Positions 17,190-27,178 are shown, counted from the stretch's first letter. The stretch is 41,560 nt of DNA from an uncultured Desulfomicrobium sp. (GCA_937872685.1 CALMTS010000105.1:1-41560), one strand, 5' to 3'. Numbers and translations are program-made. The notes: generated by a model not told the origin, from the letters alone.

Positions 17190-18077
17190 ATGGAATACTA
17201 TCTCCAGCTCATCATCAACGGCCTGGTGGTCGGGTCCATCTACAGCCTGGTGGCCCTGGGCTTCGTCATCATCTTCAAGGCCACCAAGGTCGTGAACTTC
17301 GCCCAGGGCGAGCTGGTCATGGTCGGGGCCTACATCTGCTTCGCCCTGACGGTGCAGTTCCAGCTGCCCTTCCTGGCCTCTTTCCTGCTGACGCTGGTCT
17401 TCTCCATCGTCCTGGCCACCGTGGTGGAACGCCTCATCCTGCGGCCCCTCATCGGCGAGCCCATCATCTCCGTCATCATGGTCACCATCGGCCTGTCGTC
17501 CATGCTCAAATCCTTCGTGCAGATGGTCTGGGGCACCCAGATCCAGGTCTTCCCGGCCATCCTGCCCCAGGAGCCCTACATGCTTCTGGGCCTGCCCATC
17601 GCGCCGGTGTACGTCGCGGCCTTCGGGCTCTCGGCGCTGCTCTTCGGGGTCTTCAGCCTGTTCTTCAAGTACTCGTCCCTGGGCATCGCCATGCGAGCCA
17701 CGGCCTTCGACCAGCAGGCGGCCCAGTCCATGGGCATCGGCATCAAATCCATCTTCGCCCTGTCCTGGTGCATCGCGGCCGTGGTTTCGAGCATCGGCGG
17801 CATCATCCTCGGCAACATCAACGGCATCAACGCCCAGCTCGGGCATCTGGGTCTCAAGGTCTTCCCGGCCGTGATCCTGGGCGGCCTCGACAGCCTGCTC
17901 GGCGCGGCCCTGGGCGGCCTCATCATCGGGGTACTCGAGAACATCTGCGAAGGCGCGGCCAAGGACCTCTTCGGCCTGGGCGGGTTCAAGGAAGTGGCGT
18001 CCTTCCTGATCCTGGTCGTCATCCTCATGGTCAAGCCCTACGGACTCTTCGGAACCAAGGAGATCGAACGCGTATGA
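17190..18077 (+). CDS. livH: branched-chain amino acid-type ABC permease LivH
   Basis: A 295-residue inner-membrane permease of the LivH type, with about eight helices and the family hallmarks GLVVGSIYSLVALGFVIIFKA, VNFAQGELVMVGAY and the conserved AMRATAFDQQAAQSMGI loop that contacts the ATPases. Its ATG is preceded by AAGGACAGG, nine nt after the ligase gene. It overlaps livM by four bases, as expected for translationally coupled subunits. Confidence 0.95.
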   Translation: MEYYLQLIINGLVVGSIYSLVALGFVIIFKATKVVNFAQGELVMVGAYICFALTVQFQLPFLASFLLTLVFSIVLATVVERLILRPLIGEPIISVIMVTIGLSSMLKSFVQMVWGTQIQVFPAILPQEPYMLLGLPIAPVYVAAFGLSALLFGVFSLFFKYSSLGIAMRATAFDQQAAQSMGIGIKSIFALSWCIAAVVSSIGGIILGNINGINAQLGHLGLKVFPAVILGGLDSLLGAALGGLIIGVLENICEGAAKDLFGLGGFKEVASFLILVVILMVKPYGLFGTKEIERV

Positions 18078-19123
18078 GCATGCACAAGTGCGGCCTCTTC
18101 TACACGACCTACGCCCGGGAGGACGGCCTCTTCCCCTCGAAGTTCCAGAAAACCTGCCTGGCCCTCTTCCTTGCGGCCATGCTGGCCTGCCCGCAATTCC
18201 TGGACTCCTACGCAGTATCCGTCCTGAACCTCATCCTCATCGCGGTCATCGGCGCCGTGTCCCTGAACCTGCTCACGGGCGTCTGCGGACAGATGTCCCT
18301 GGGCCACGGGGCCTTCGTCGGGGTGGGCGCATACGGGGCCGCCATCTTCTCGAACATGGGGGCGCCCTTCTTCCTGGCCCTGCTCGGCGGAGGCGCCGTC
18401 GCGGCCATGGTCGGCATGGTCTTCGGCATCCCGTCCCTGAGGCTCAAGGGCATCTACCTGGCCATCTCCACCCTGGCCGCCCAGCTCATCCTCGAATACG
18501 TCTTTCTGCACGCATCCAGCCTGACGGGCGGCGCCAACGGCCTGCCCGTGGACCCGCCCGAAATCCTGGGCTTCGCCTTCGACACCGACGCACGCATTTT
18601 CTACCTCATCCTTGCCGTGGCCGCCCTGTGCGTCCTGGCCGTGACCAACGTGACGCGCACCCGCCATGGCCGCGCCTTCGTGGCCATCCGCGACTACCAC
18701 CAGTCGGCCGAGAACGTGGGCGTGAACCTGTTCGCCTACAAGCTGCAGGCCTTTGGCCTCAGTTCCTTCCTGGCCGGCATCGCCGGCGGCCTGTGGGCCC
18801 ACTACACCATGTACATCACCCCCGAGCAGTTCTCCATGGGGCTGTCCATCAGCTACCTGGCCATGATCATCATCGGCGGCATGGGGTCCGTCATCGGCTC
18901 CATCTTCGGGGCCATCTTCATCACCCTGCTGCCGGAGCTCCTGAACCTGCTGATCTCGGCCCTGGGAGGGTTCGCCCCGGACCTGAGCGCCATCATCGTG
19001 CCCATGAAGGAAGGGGTCTTCGGGCTCATGCTGGTGCTGTTCCTCATCTTCGAGCCCGAAGGCCTGGCCCGCAAATGGCGGCTGACCAAGGCCTACTGGA
19101 AGCTCTACCCCTTTGCATATTGA
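18074..19123 (+). CDS. livM: branched-chain amino acid-type ABC permease LivM
   Basis: A 349-residue LivM-type permease with LNLLTGVCGQMSLGHGAFVG, RLKGIYLAISTLA and the ATPase-contact loop FVAIRDYHQSAENVGVN. The N-terminal extension of about 35 residues before the first helix (MSMHKCGLFYTTYAREDGLF) is longer than in Escherichia coli homologues of the core fold. The ATG at 18074 overlaps the livH stop by four bases; the upstream open frame belongs to other genes. Confidence 0.94.
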   Translation: MSMHKCGLFYTTYAREDGLFPSKFQKTCLALFLAAMLACPQFLDSYAVSVLNLILIAVIGAVSLNLLTGVCGQMSLGHGAFVGVGAYGAAIFSNMGAPFFLALLGGGAVAAMVGMVFGIPSLRLKGIYLAISTLAAQLILEYVFLHASSLTGGANGLPVDPPEILGFAFDTDARIFYLILAVAALCVLAVTNVTRTRHGRAFVAIRDYHQSAENVGVNLFAYKLQAFGLSSFLAGIAGGLWAHYTMYITPEQFSMGLSISYLAMIIIGGMGSVIGSIFGAIFITLLPELLNLLISALGGFAPDLSAIIVPMKEGVFGLMLVLFLIFEPEGLARKWRLTKAYWKLYPFAY

Positions 19124-19174
19124 CGTCCCGGCGTCCGCCGCCGGGGAAACCTTTTGCCGCATCCGGAGAGACCA

Positions 19175-20332
19175 ATGAAAAAACTTCTGCTTCTGACCGT
19201 CCTGGCCCTCGTGGTCACCGTGGGTTCCGCCTCGGCCGCCTACAAGGTGGGCGTGCTGTCCGACCTGACCGGCCCCACCTCCAGCGTGGGCACGCCCTAC
19301 GCCGAGGGCATCAAGGCCTACGTCTCCTGGCTGAACGAGAACGGCGGCATCGGCGGCGAGCCCATCGAACTCATCCAGGTGGACTACGCCTACAACGTGC
19401 AGCAGGCCCTGGCCGCCTACAAGCGCTTCACCTCCAGCGGCATCGTGGCCATGCAGGGCTGGGGCACGGGCGACACCGAAGCCCTGGTCAAGTTCGTGGC
19501 CAAGGACAAGATCCCGGTCTTCTCGGCCTCCTACTCGGCCCACCTCATGGACCCGCAGAAGGCTCCCTACAACTTCACCGCCGCCGCGGACTACTCCACC
19601 ATGGGCCGCGCCGGCCTCAACTACCTGCGCGAAACCTGGAAGGAGGCCCGCGCCCCGAAGCTGGCCTTCATCTTCCCGGACAACCCGTACGGCACCGCCC
19701 CCATCGCCGCCATGAAGGAATACGCCAAGGAGCTGGGCTTTGAGATCGTGGGCCAGGAGAACGTGGACCTGAAGGCCATCGACGCCACCCCGCAGCTCCT
19801 GAGCCTCAAGAAGGCCGAGCCCGACTTCGTCTGGACCGGCGGCACCACGCCGTCCACGGCCGTCATCATGAAGGACGCCCAGAAGCTGGGCATGACCTGC
19901 ACCTTCTTCAGCAACATCTGGAGCAGCGACGAGAACATCTTCAAGCTGGCCGGCGACGCGGCGAACGGCCACTTCGGGCTGCAGGGCGCGGCCATCTACG
20001 GCCAGCCCTCCCCGGGCATGGACCTGATCCGCAAGCTGACCAAGGACGAACACCAGATGACCCACTACGTTCGCGGCTTCGTCTCGGCCATGGTCATGTG
20101 CGAAGGCATGAAGATGGCCAAGGCGGCCGGCGAAGTCACGGGCGAGAGCATCAAGGCCGCCCTGGAGACCATGCGCGACTTCGACCCCATGGGCCTGGCC
20201 CCGGCCATCAGCTACTTCCCCGACGACCATCGCCCGAACCTGTCGGTCAACGTCTGCACCTTCAAGGACGGCAAGCTCGTGTTCGTGAAGACCGCCATCC
20301 TCGAACGCAAGAAGGAATGGCTCGGACTGTAG
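19175..20332 (+). CDS. livK: periplasmic ligand-binding protein of the Liv type (LivK/AmiC-like)
   Basis: The 385-residue protein has a Sec signal peptide (cleavage likely near residue 21, GSASA-AYK) and a type I periplasmic binding fold beginning YKVGVLSDLTGPTS, with GGIGGEPIELIQVD and YSAHLMDPQKAPYNF in the binding-lobe region. The family binds branched-chain amino acids, amides, or aromatic and short acids. The CoA ligases in the same operon point to an acid rather than an amino acid, which is inference. GGAGAG precedes the ATG. The highly expressed gene is followed by a strong hairpin. Confidence 0.94.
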   Translation: MKKLLLLTVLALVVTVGSASAAYKVGVLSDLTGPTSSVGTPYAEGIKAYVSWLNENGGIGGEPIELIQVDYAYNVQQALAAYKRFTSSGIVAMQGWGTGDTEALVKFVAKDKIPVFSASYSAHLMDPQKAPYNFTAAADYSTMGRAGLNYLRETWKEARAPKLAFIFPDNPYGTAPIAAMKEYAKELGFEIVGQENVDLKAIDATPQLLSLKKAEPDFVWTGGTTPSTAVIMKDAQKLGMTCTFFSNIWSSDENIFKLAGDAANGHFGLQGAAIYGQPSPGMDLIRKLTKDEHQMTHYVRGFVSAMVMCEGMKMAKAAGEVTGESIKAALETMRDFDPMGLAPAISYFPDDHRPNLSVNVCTFKDGKLVFVKTAILERKKEWLGL

Positions 20333-20341
20333 GGACCGCGA

Positions 20342-20369
20342 CGGCAGGGGCGCTCGGGCGTCCCTGCCG
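20342..20369 (+). terminator. strong hairpin after livK, partial terminator or mRNA stabiliser
   Basis: CGGCAGGG (20342-20349) pairs perfectly with CCCTGCCG (20362-20369), and the stem extends inward with one G-U pair to a four-base TCGG loop. A T-rich stretch follows about twelve bases later (GTTTCTTTCTG). Since livF and further operon genes lie downstream, it probably trims readthrough or protects livK mRNA, so that binding protein exceeds membrane subunits. Confidence 0.6.
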
Positions 20370-20409
20370 ACGGTGCCCGTTTCTTTCTGAAAACGACAAG
20401 AAGGCATTC

Positions 20410-21207
<798 letters not shown>

Positions 21208-21289
21208 ACGCTCCTGCACGAGCATGGAGCCCCCGGGTTCCGGAAGCGTCCCTCTTCAACAGGTTTCACACCCACTTTTCGGAGTGTCC

Positions 21290-22546
21290 ATGGACAGAAC
21301 ACAGGGCTTCTACCACGAGCGCGAAGCGGAATCGGCCAACACCCGGACGGCCCGGCAATGGAACGCGTTGCAGGCCGTCGTGGCCAGGGCGGCGTCCTTC
21401 GAGGGTGAATTCCGCGAGCGGCTGGCCACGGCGAGCATCGTGCCCGACGAAATCCGCTCTCTGGATGATTTCACTTCCATCCCTGTCCTGCGCAAGAAGG
21501 ACCTCTCCCGCCTGCAGCGGGAAAAAGGGCTGCCCTGGTTCCTGTCCTGCGCGCCCGGAACCCTCTCGCGCATCTACCAGTCGCCCGGTCCCATCTACGA
21601 CCCCGAAGGCCGCGAACCCGACTATTGGGGCTGGGCCGAGGCCTTCTACGCCGCGGGTTTCCGCGCCGGGGACCTGGCGCAGATGACCTTCAGCTACCAC
21701 CTCACCCCCGCCGGCCTCATGCTGGAGGAACCCCTGCGGGCTCTGGGCTGCGCCGTGATCCCGGCCGGGCCGGGCAATTCGGCCGTCCAGCTCCAGCTCC
21801 TGCAGGAACTGCCGGTGACGGGGTTCGTGGGCATGACGAGTTTTCTCAGGACCCTGGGGGAAAAAGCGCTGGAAAAGGGCCTCGACCCCAAGCGGGATTT
21901 CAGCCTGCAGGTCGGCTTCGTGGCCGCCGAGCGCCTGCCCGAGAGCCTGCGCTCCGAAGTGCAGGACATGTTCGGCATGGTCATCCGCCAGGGGTACGGC
22001 ACGGCCGACGTGGGCTGCATCGCCTATGAATGCCGGGAACTGGGGGGCATGCACCTCTCGGGGCGCTGCTACGTCGAGATCTGCGACCCGGTCACGGGCC
22101 TGCCCGTCCAGCCGGGGGAAACCGGCGAGGTCGTGGTCACGCCCTTCACCCTGGACTACCCCCTGGTGCGCCTGGCCACGGGAGACCTCTCCCGCCTGTC
22201 CGAAGCCCCCTGCGCCTGCGGCCGCACGTCCCCCAAGCTCATGGGCATCCTGGGCCGCGTGGACGACACGGCCAAGGTCAAGGGCCAGTTCATCTACCCG
22301 TCCCAGGTGGCCGCGGCCATGGCCAGGTTCCCGCAAATCCTCCGGCATCAGGTGGTGGTCGGCAACGCCGGGGGCAGGGACAGCCTGACCCTGCGCATCG
22401 AAACCAACGGGCCCGTGGACACCGCAGCCGTGGCCGCGGCGTTCCAGGAAACCGCCAAGCTGCGCCCTGCCGTGTCGGTCCTGGGCCTGGGCGAAACCAT
22501 CCCCGAGGGGGGCCCCGCCCTCGTGGACGAACGCACGTACGACTGA
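21290..22546 (+). CDS. phenylacetate-CoA ligase-like enzyme (PaaK family)
   Basis: A 418-residue member of the ANL superfamily with the PaaK-type layout: an N-terminal Trp/Asn helix region, the segment RQGYGTADVGCIAYECRELG and a C-terminal domain after GDLSRLSEAPCACGRTSPKL. The usual Gly/Ser/Thr-rich phosphate loop of these ligases (SSGTTGKP) is not evident; the corresponding segment reads IYQSPGPIYDPEG, so substrate or chemistry may differ, or it may activate poorly. It was chosen from the ATG at 21290, with GGAG nearby; the longer open frame runs into livF. The operon context favours an aryl or short acid as substrate. Confidence 0.87.
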   Translation: MDRTQGFYHEREAESANTRTARQWNALQAVVARAASFEGEFRERLATASIVPDEIRSLDDFTSIPVLRKKDLSRLQREKGLPWFLSCAPGTLSRIYQSPGPIYDPEGREPDYWGWAEAFYAAGFRAGDLAQMTFSYHLTPAGLMLEEPLRALGCAVIPAGPGNSAVQLQLLQELPVTGFVGMTSFLRTLGEKALEKGLDPKRDFSLQVGFVAAERLPESLRSEVQDMFGMVIRQGYGTADVGCIAYECRELGGMHLSGRCYVEICDPVTGLPVQPGETGEVVVTPFTLDYPLVRLATGDLSRLSEAPCACGRTSPKLMGILGRVDDTAKVKGQFIYPSQVAAAMARFPQILRHQVVVGNAGGRDSLTLRIETNGPVDTAAVAAAFQETAKLRPAVSVLGLGETIPEGGPALVDERTYD

Positions 22547-22555
22547 GGCACACCC

Positions 22556-23968
22556 ATGAGCAAATTCCCCACCTACCCCGTGCTTCTCGTGGACGACGAG
22601 GAAACCTGGCTCAGGTCCTTTTCCCTGGCCCTCAAGTCCCACGGCATCGACAACATCATCTGCTGCCAGGACAGCACCGAGGTGCCCGGCATCCTGGCCT
22701 CCACCGAGGTCGAGGTCATGGCCGTGGACCTGGCCATGCCCGGCATGTCCGGCGAGGATCTCATCGACGAGGTGGGCAGGACCCACCCCGACATCCCTGT
22801 CCTGGTCATCACCGGCCTCGGCCAGGTGGAGACGGCGGTGCAGTGCATCAAGCGCGGGGCCTTCGACTTCTTCGTCAAGACCAACGACAAGAGCAGCCTC
22901 GTCTCGGGCATCCGCCACGCCATCGAGATCCGCGAGCTCCGGCGCGAGAACAGCGGCCTGCGAAGCCGCTTCCTGCAGGACACCCTGGAACATCCCGAGG
23001 CCTTCGCGCCCATCGTGACCTGCTCCAAGGCCATGCGCTCCATCTTCCAGTACATCGAGGCCATCGCGCGCAGCACCCAGCCCGTGCTCATCACCGGCGA
23101 ATCCGGCGTGGGCAAGGAGCTGGTGGCCAAGGTCATCCACGACTTGAGCGGCCGCCAGGGCGAGTTCATCCCCGTCAACGTGGCCGGCCTCGACGACAAC
23201 ATCTTCGCCGACACCCTGTTCGGCCACAAGAAAGGTGCCTTCACCGGAGCCGACCGCGCCCGGCCCGGCCTGGTCGAGAACGCCAGGGCCGGCACCCTGT
23301 TCCTGGACGAGATCGGGGACCTGCCCCAGGCCTCCCAGGTCAAGCTGCTGCGCCTGGTACAGGAGCGAGAGTACCTGCCCATCGGCTCCGACGTGACGCG
23401 CAAGACCGACGCGCGCATCATCGCCGCCACCAACGTCGACCCGACCGGCCTGGGAGAACCCGAACGGTTCCGCTCGGACCTGTACTACCGCCTGCGCGCC
23501 CACCATGTGCACCTGCCCCCCCTGCGCAAACGCCGCGAGGACATCCCCCTGCTGGTGGACCACTTTTTGCGCCAGGCCTGCCAGCAGCGCAGAAAGCCGG
23601 CGCCCCCGCCGGAGCTCTTTCCCCTGCTCCTGAACTATGCCTTCCCCGGCAACATCCGCGAACTGCAATTCCTCGTCCTCGACGCCGCGAGCTGCACCAC
23701 GGGCGACACGCTGGACATCGACCGCATCCGGGAGCACGTGGCCGCCCATCACAGCGACCAGCCTGCGGCCAGGCCCGGCGAGGGTCCCATCGTGCAGTTC
23801 GGCCCGGAACTGCCGACCCTCAAGCGCGTCTGCGCGGAACTGGTGCAGGAGGCCATGCGCCGCACGGGCGACAACCAGGCCATGGCGGCCAGCATGCTGG
23901 GCGTGTCCCGCCAGGCCCTCAACAAGCGCCTCAACAAGATGCTGCGCGCCGAAGAGGACGATGAATGA
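22556..23968 (+). CDS. NtrC-family response regulator (sigma-54 activator)
   Basis: The 470-residue protein has a receiver with acidic residues D13/D14 and acceptor D58 (AVDLAMPG), an AAA+ domain with Walker A GESGVGKE (181-188) and GAFTGA (227-232), Walker [10 protein letters not shown], and a C-terminal Fis-type helix-turn-helix ([20 protein letters not shown]). All contacts for sigma-54 activation are intact. It is the natural candidate to act at the promoter at 13792 in response to the kinase that overlaps its end by four bases. Autogenous control of the whole operon would follow. Confidence 0.95.
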   Translation: MSKFPTYPVLLVDDEETWLRSFSLALKSHGIDNIICCQDSTEVPGILASTEVEVMAVDLAMPGMSGEDLIDEVGRTHPDIPVLVITGLGQVETAVQCIKRGAFDFFVKTNDKSSLVSGIRHAIEIRELRRENSGLRSRFLQDTLEHPEAFAPIVTCSKAMRSIFQYIEAIARSTQPVLITGESGVGKELVAKVIHDLSGRQGEFIPVNVAGLDDNIFADTLFGHKKGAFTGADRARPGLVENARAGTLFLDEIGDLPQASQVKLLRLVQEREYLPIGSDVTRKTDARIIAATNVDPTGLGEPERFRSDLYYRLRAHHVHLPPLRKRREDIPLLVDHFLRQACQQRRKPAPPPELFPLLLNYAFPGNIRELQFLVLDAASCTTGDTLDIDRIREHVAAHHSDQPAARPGEGPIVQFGPELPTLKRVCAELVQEAMRRTGDNQAMAASMLGVSRQALNKRLNKMLRAEEDDE

Positions 23969-25569
23969 ACGGCCGTGAGGACCTCCTCGCCAGGCTGCGC
24001 GAACTGGAACGCGCCAACCGGGCCATGGCCCGTGAACTGGCCGACCTGCGCGCCCTGATGGACACGCCCCTCAACGTCATGCTCTTCTCCCTGGACCTCA
24101 ACTACAACTACATCGCCTTCAACCAGGCCCACCGCGAATTCGTCAAACACAACTGGAACCTGGACATCCACCCCGGGATGCATGTCTTCGACATCCTCGA
24201 CCCCGAGGAGCGCACCGCCTCGCGGCGCAACTTCGACCGCGTGCTGAAGGGAGAATCCTACATCCTGCGCCGCAGGTACCGCAGGCCCAAGGGCGAGGTA
24301 GGTTTCTACCAGAACACCTATGTGCCCCTCATGCGCGGCGGGGAAATCCTGGGAGCGGTGGTCTTCGCCCACGACATCACGGAGTGGAGCGAACGCGAGG
24401 AGGAAGGGAAGAAATACCGGGCCATCTTCGAGAAGGCCCTGGAGGGCATCTACCGCTCCACGGCCCAGGGCCGCTTCCTGGAAGCCAACAGGGAGATGGC
24501 GCGCATCCTGGGCTACGACTCGCCCGAAGACCTCATGGCCAACATCACGGACATCGCCCGGCAGCTCTACTGCGACCCGCCGGACCGCGACCGGGTCTTT
24601 TCCATCCTGCGCCGCGAAGGACTGATCAAGGATTTCGAGACGCGCATGCGCCGCAAGGACGGCAGCGAGATCTGGGTGGAGTTCAACGCCAGGAGCGAAA
24701 AGGACGAGCAGGGGCGCACGGTCTTCATCGAGGGCAAGCTCACGGACATCACGACCCGCAAGGAAGCCGAGCGCAAGGCCGAGCTCAGGGGTCAGAAAAT
24801 GATCCAGGCCGACAAGATGGCCTCCCTGGGCGTGCTGGTGGCGGGCGTGGCCCACGAGATCAACAACCCCAACAGCTTTCTGACCCTGAACCTGCCGCTG
24901 CTGCGCGACGTGTGGGCCGACGCCCTGCACGTCCTGGACGACTATCAGGAGGAGCACGGGGATTTCGTGCTCGGGGGCCTCGAATATTCGGAGCTCAAAC
25001 AGCAGATGCCGCTGCTGCTGCAGGGCATGATCGACGGGTCCGAACGCATCAAGGACATCGTCTCGCGCCTCAAGGACTATTCGCGCCAGCGGCCCGACGG
25101 CGAACGCGAGGCCACGGACATGAACAACGTGGTGGCCGGCGCCCTGGCCTTCGTGCGGCACAAGCTCAAGAGCGCCGCCCCGGGCTACCTGGTGCGGCTG
25201 GCCCCGGAACCCGCCCTGGTGGAGGCCGACCCCCAGCGCCTCATCCAGGTCCTCATCAACCTGCTGGTCAACGCCTGCGAGGCCGTGCCCGCCTCGGACG
25301 GCGAGATCACGGTGCAGGTCCTGTCGCGCTTCGGCGAGGACCGGGCCTGGGCCGGGGTCGAGGTCCGCGACAACGGCTGCGGCATCGACCCCTTCGATCT
25401 CAAGTACATCCAGGACCCCTTCTTCACCACCAAGCGCGAGCAGGGCGGCACGGGCCTGGGCCTGTCCATCTCCTCGGCCATCATGCACGAACACGGGGGC
25501 CGGCTGGAATTCTCGTCACAACCCGGCATGGGCACCACGGTGCGCATGCTCCTGCCCATGATGCGTTAG
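23965..25569 (+). CDS. soluble histidine kinase with two PAS domains
   Basis: The 534-residue kinase has a short coiled N-terminus, two PAS domains (about 30-140 and 150-265), HisKA with H297 (GVAHEINNPNSF) and a HATPase domain with N-box LVNACEAV, DNGCG and GTGLGL. No membrane segment is visible, so the signal is cytoplasmic, perhaps a CoA ester, redox state or the imported acid. Its ATG overlaps the NtrC-type regulator's stop. It ends the operon; the 3' side carries only a short GCCTGC-GCAGGC hairpin (25583-25600) without a T-tract. Confidence 0.94.
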   Translation: MNGREDLLARLRELERANRAMARELADLRALMDTPLNVMLFSLDLNYNYIAFNQAHREFVKHNWNLDIHPGMHVFDILDPEERTASRRNFDRVLKGESYILRRRYRRPKGEVGFYQNTYVPLMRGGEILGAVVFAHDITEWSEREEEGKKYRAIFEKALEGIYRSTAQGRFLEANREMARILGYDSPEDLMANITDIARQLYCDPPDRDRVFSILRREGLIKDFETRMRRKDGSEIWVEFNARSEKDEQGRTVFIEGKLTDITTRKEAERKAELRGQKMIQADKMASLGVLVAGVAHEINNPNSFLTLNLPLLRDVWADALHVLDDYQEEHGDFVLGGLEYSELKQQMPLLLQGMIDGSERIKDIVSRLKDYSRQRPDGEREATDMNNVVAGALAFVRHKLKSAAPGYLVRLAPEPALVEADPQRLIQVLINLLVNACEAVPASDGEITVQVLSRFGEDRAWAGVEVRDNGCGIDPFDLKYIQDPFFTTKREQGGTGLGLSISSAIMHEHGGRLEFSSQPGMGTTVRMLLPMMR

Positions 25570-25625
25570 GCGCCTTAGTCCCGCCTGCCTCGCCGCAGGC
25601 CTGCACTGCCCGAAAAATAAAAAAA

Positions 25626-25657
25626 GCATGGAAGCCCGCCAAGGCGGGACTCCATGC
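25626..25657 (-). terminator. rho-independent terminator of the minus-strand yajQ transcript
   Basis: The nested stem is GCATGGA/TCCATGC outside and CCCGCC/GGCGGG inside, and on the minus strand it is followed directly by a run of seven T then ATTTTT. It ends the transcript that carries the small membrane protein and yajQ. On the plus strand there is no T-tract, so it would terminate the kinase transcript less well. Confidence 0.88.
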
Positions 25658-25688
25658 CCTCATCGCGCCGAAAGACCTGGCCGGGAAG

Positions 25689-25919
25689 CTACTGGCTCTT
25701 GTCGATCATCTGTTCCTTCACCGTGGCGCTGCCCATGGTGAAGTTGATGATCCCGGACACGAGGTAGCCCAGGGCCACCAGCACCAGTACCGCCAGCGCC
25801 AGCTTCATGGTCTGCCGGGGCTGCTTCCACAGTAAAAACGCCAGAACAGCCCCGATGCCGAGGCCCGGAAACGGGTTGGCCATGAGCCATCCCCAGATGC
25901 CCGTCATGAATTCGTGCAT
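25689..25919 (-). CDS. small membrane protein (76 aa)
   Basis: I do not recognise the family. Two hydrophobic helices are likely: about residues 8-31 (WGWLMANPFPGLGIGAVLAFLL) and 37-58 (MKLALAVLVLVALGYLVSGI), joined by a short basic turn (WKQPRQTMK), with a polar C-terminal tail. It lies 11 nt after yajQ and before a strong terminator, so it is co-transcribed. GGAGGGGG precedes the ATG at a short distance. Confidence 0.8.
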   Translation of the reverse strand: MHEFMTGIWGWLMANPFPGLGIGAVLAFLLWKQPRQTMKLALAVLVLVALGYLVSGIINFTMGSATVKEQMIDKSQ

Positions 25920-25930
25920 GCCCCCTCCGG

Positions 25931-26422
25931 CTATTTCTTCATGTTGACGAACTGCAGCGGCAGTTCGAACTCCGCTCCCCTGAGCAGGGCCATGACGGCC
26001 TGCAGATCGTCGATCTGCTTGCCCGTGACCCGCACCTGCTCGTCCTGTATGGCCGCCTGAACCTTGAGCTTGCTGTCCTTGATGATCTTGACCAGCTTGC
26101 GCGCGGAGTCCTTGTCAATGCCGTCGTGCAGCTTGATCTCCTGCTTGAGTTGCCCGCGCGACGTCTTTTCGGGCTCGCCGAACTCCATGGACTTGGGATC
26201 CGCCTTGCGGCGCACGAAATGGGAAATGAGCATGTCCCGGATGGCCCGAATCTTCATATCGTCGCCCGTGACCAGGGAAATGACCTTGGTCTTGCGGTTG
26301 AACTCCATTTCCGTGATTACGCCCCGAAAGTCATAACGGGTCTCAACTTCTTTGCGAACATTGTTCACCGCATTGTCGACTTCCTGCAGATCGAGTTCGC
26401 TCACAATATCAAATGACGGCAT
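25931..26422 (-). CDS. yajQ: YajQ family nucleotide-binding protein
   Basis: The 163-residue protein matches YajQ (UPF0234) from end to end: [20 protein letters not shown] at the start, TRYDFRGV and the C-terminal [20 protein letters not shown]. YajQ proteins are small cytoplasmic proteins, some of which bind cyclic di-GMP and affect transcription. AAGGAGGG precedes the ATG. The upstream gap on the minus strand contains a TTGACG box that could be its -35, with only a weak -10. Confidence 0.95.
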   Translation of the reverse strand: MPSFDIVSELDLQEVDNAVNNVRKEVETRYDFRGVITEMEFNRKTKVISLVTGDDMKIRAIRDMLISHFVRRKADPKSMEFGEPEKTSRGQLKQEIKLHDGIDKDSARKLVKIIKDSKLKVQAAIQDEQVRVTGKQIDDLQAVMALLRGAEFELPLQFVNMKK

Positions 26423-26631
26423 TGCGCCCTCCTTTTCGTCAAAGTGTTCATTTTTGCGACCTCAGCTGAACCAAAAAAGCCACTTCCGTCAAGCCTCGAG
26501 CCTGAATGTATTCACTGGAATACACATGAGAATTTCTTGAAAAACCATGTCCGGTTTTCGTTCTTGCAGCTTTACGTAGCGAGCCGTCCCAAGTTTGCAC
26601 AGGGGGCTTCAATAGATTTTGCAGAAAGCAT

Positions 26632-26661
26632 TTGACTTTCGCGCAAACTTTACTATTTGAT
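26632..26661 (+). promoter_or_regulatory. sigma-70-type promoter of mucR
   Basis: TTGACT (26632-26637) and TTTGAT (26656-26661) are spaced by 18 bp in the AT-rich gap between yajQ and mucR. This places the start of transcription near 26668, inside the longer open frame, and so supports the downstream ATG at 26723 as the real start of mucR. The -10 is only a 4/6 match. Confidence 0.5.
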
Positions 26662-26722
26662 AAGGTACTTTGCTCGAATGGCTACAGCATCGACAACATC
26701 ACTATATACATATGGAGAAAAA

Positions 26723-27127
26723 ATGGAAGACTATCTCAAGCAGGCAATTGAAATCGTAAAGGCCCAGGCTTCTGTACGCAACATGAACGAGGATGAAATC
26801 ACCTCCATGATCCGCTCGCTGGCGCAGAATATTCGCGGCGTGGCCGAAGGCGTCGTTCCTGCCGCCGAAGGTGAACCCGCAGTGGACCCCAAGAACGCCA
26901 TCCGCGAGAAGAGCGTGCTGTGCTGCGAATGCGGCAAGTCCTTCAAGGTCCTGACCAAGCGCCACCTGGCCACCCACGGCCTGACCCCCGAAGAGTACCG
27001 TGAAAAATACGGCTACAAGAAGGGCACCTCCCTGGTCGCCAAGTCCCTGGCCCGCGACCGCCGCAAGACCATGCAGGGCATGAAGCTCTGGGAAAAGCGC
27101 AAGAAGGCCGTCAAGACCCCCGCGTAA
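26723..27127 (+). CDS. MucR/Ros-family zinc-finger transcriptional regulator
   Basis: A 134-residue protein: an N-terminal helical region used for oligomerisation in MucR proteins (about 1-45), then a Cys2His2-type finger with C67/C70 and H81/H85 (CCECGKSFKVLTKRHLATH), followed by the family segment LTPEEYREKYGY and a basic C-terminus. MucR proteins are H-NS-like, AT-rich-DNA-binding global regulators best known in alphaproteobacteria. The ATG at 26723 has GGAG at a good distance; upstream ATGs fall into the promoter. It has a single-gene layout with its own promoter and terminator. Confidence 0.92.
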   Translation: MEDYLKQAIEIVKAQASVRNMNEDEITSMIRSLAQNIRGVAEGVVPAAEGEPAVDPKNAIREKSVLCCECGKSFKVLTKRHLATHGLTPEEYREKYGYKKGTSLVAKSLARDRRKTMQGMKLWEKRKKAVKTPA

Positions 27128-27132
27128 CGCAG

Positions 27133-27158
27133 AAAACCCTCGTCACCGAGGGTTTTTT
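27133..27158. terminator. rho-independent terminator of mucR, partly bidirectional
   Basis: A 10-bp stem (AAAACCCTCG, loop TCAC, CGAGGGTTTT) is followed by T's on the plus strand (27153-27158). On the minus strand the stem itself ends in TTTT, so it can also end the minus-strand operon whose last gene stops at 27179. Confidence 0.9.
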
Positions 27159-27178
27159 CATGCCCGGCGTCCGGGACC

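Noticed and set aside
14484-17846. Very long minus-strand open frame (1120 codons) across livG, the CoA synthetase and livH
   Set aside because: It is a mirror frame of GC-rich coding DNA; the plus strand encodes recognisable, complete protein families with ribosome sites and tight operon spacing.
19142-19158. Possible -24/-12 element just before livK
   Set aside because: Spacing fits from one of several G pairs, but the -24 block is poor and transcription would start only a few bases before the ATG, leaving the ribosome site outside the transcript.
21266-23752. Long minus-strand open frame (828 codons) across the PaaK-like and NtrC-type genes
   Set aside because: Same reason: a shadow of well-supported plus-strand genes; the translated sequence is low-complexity with no domain.
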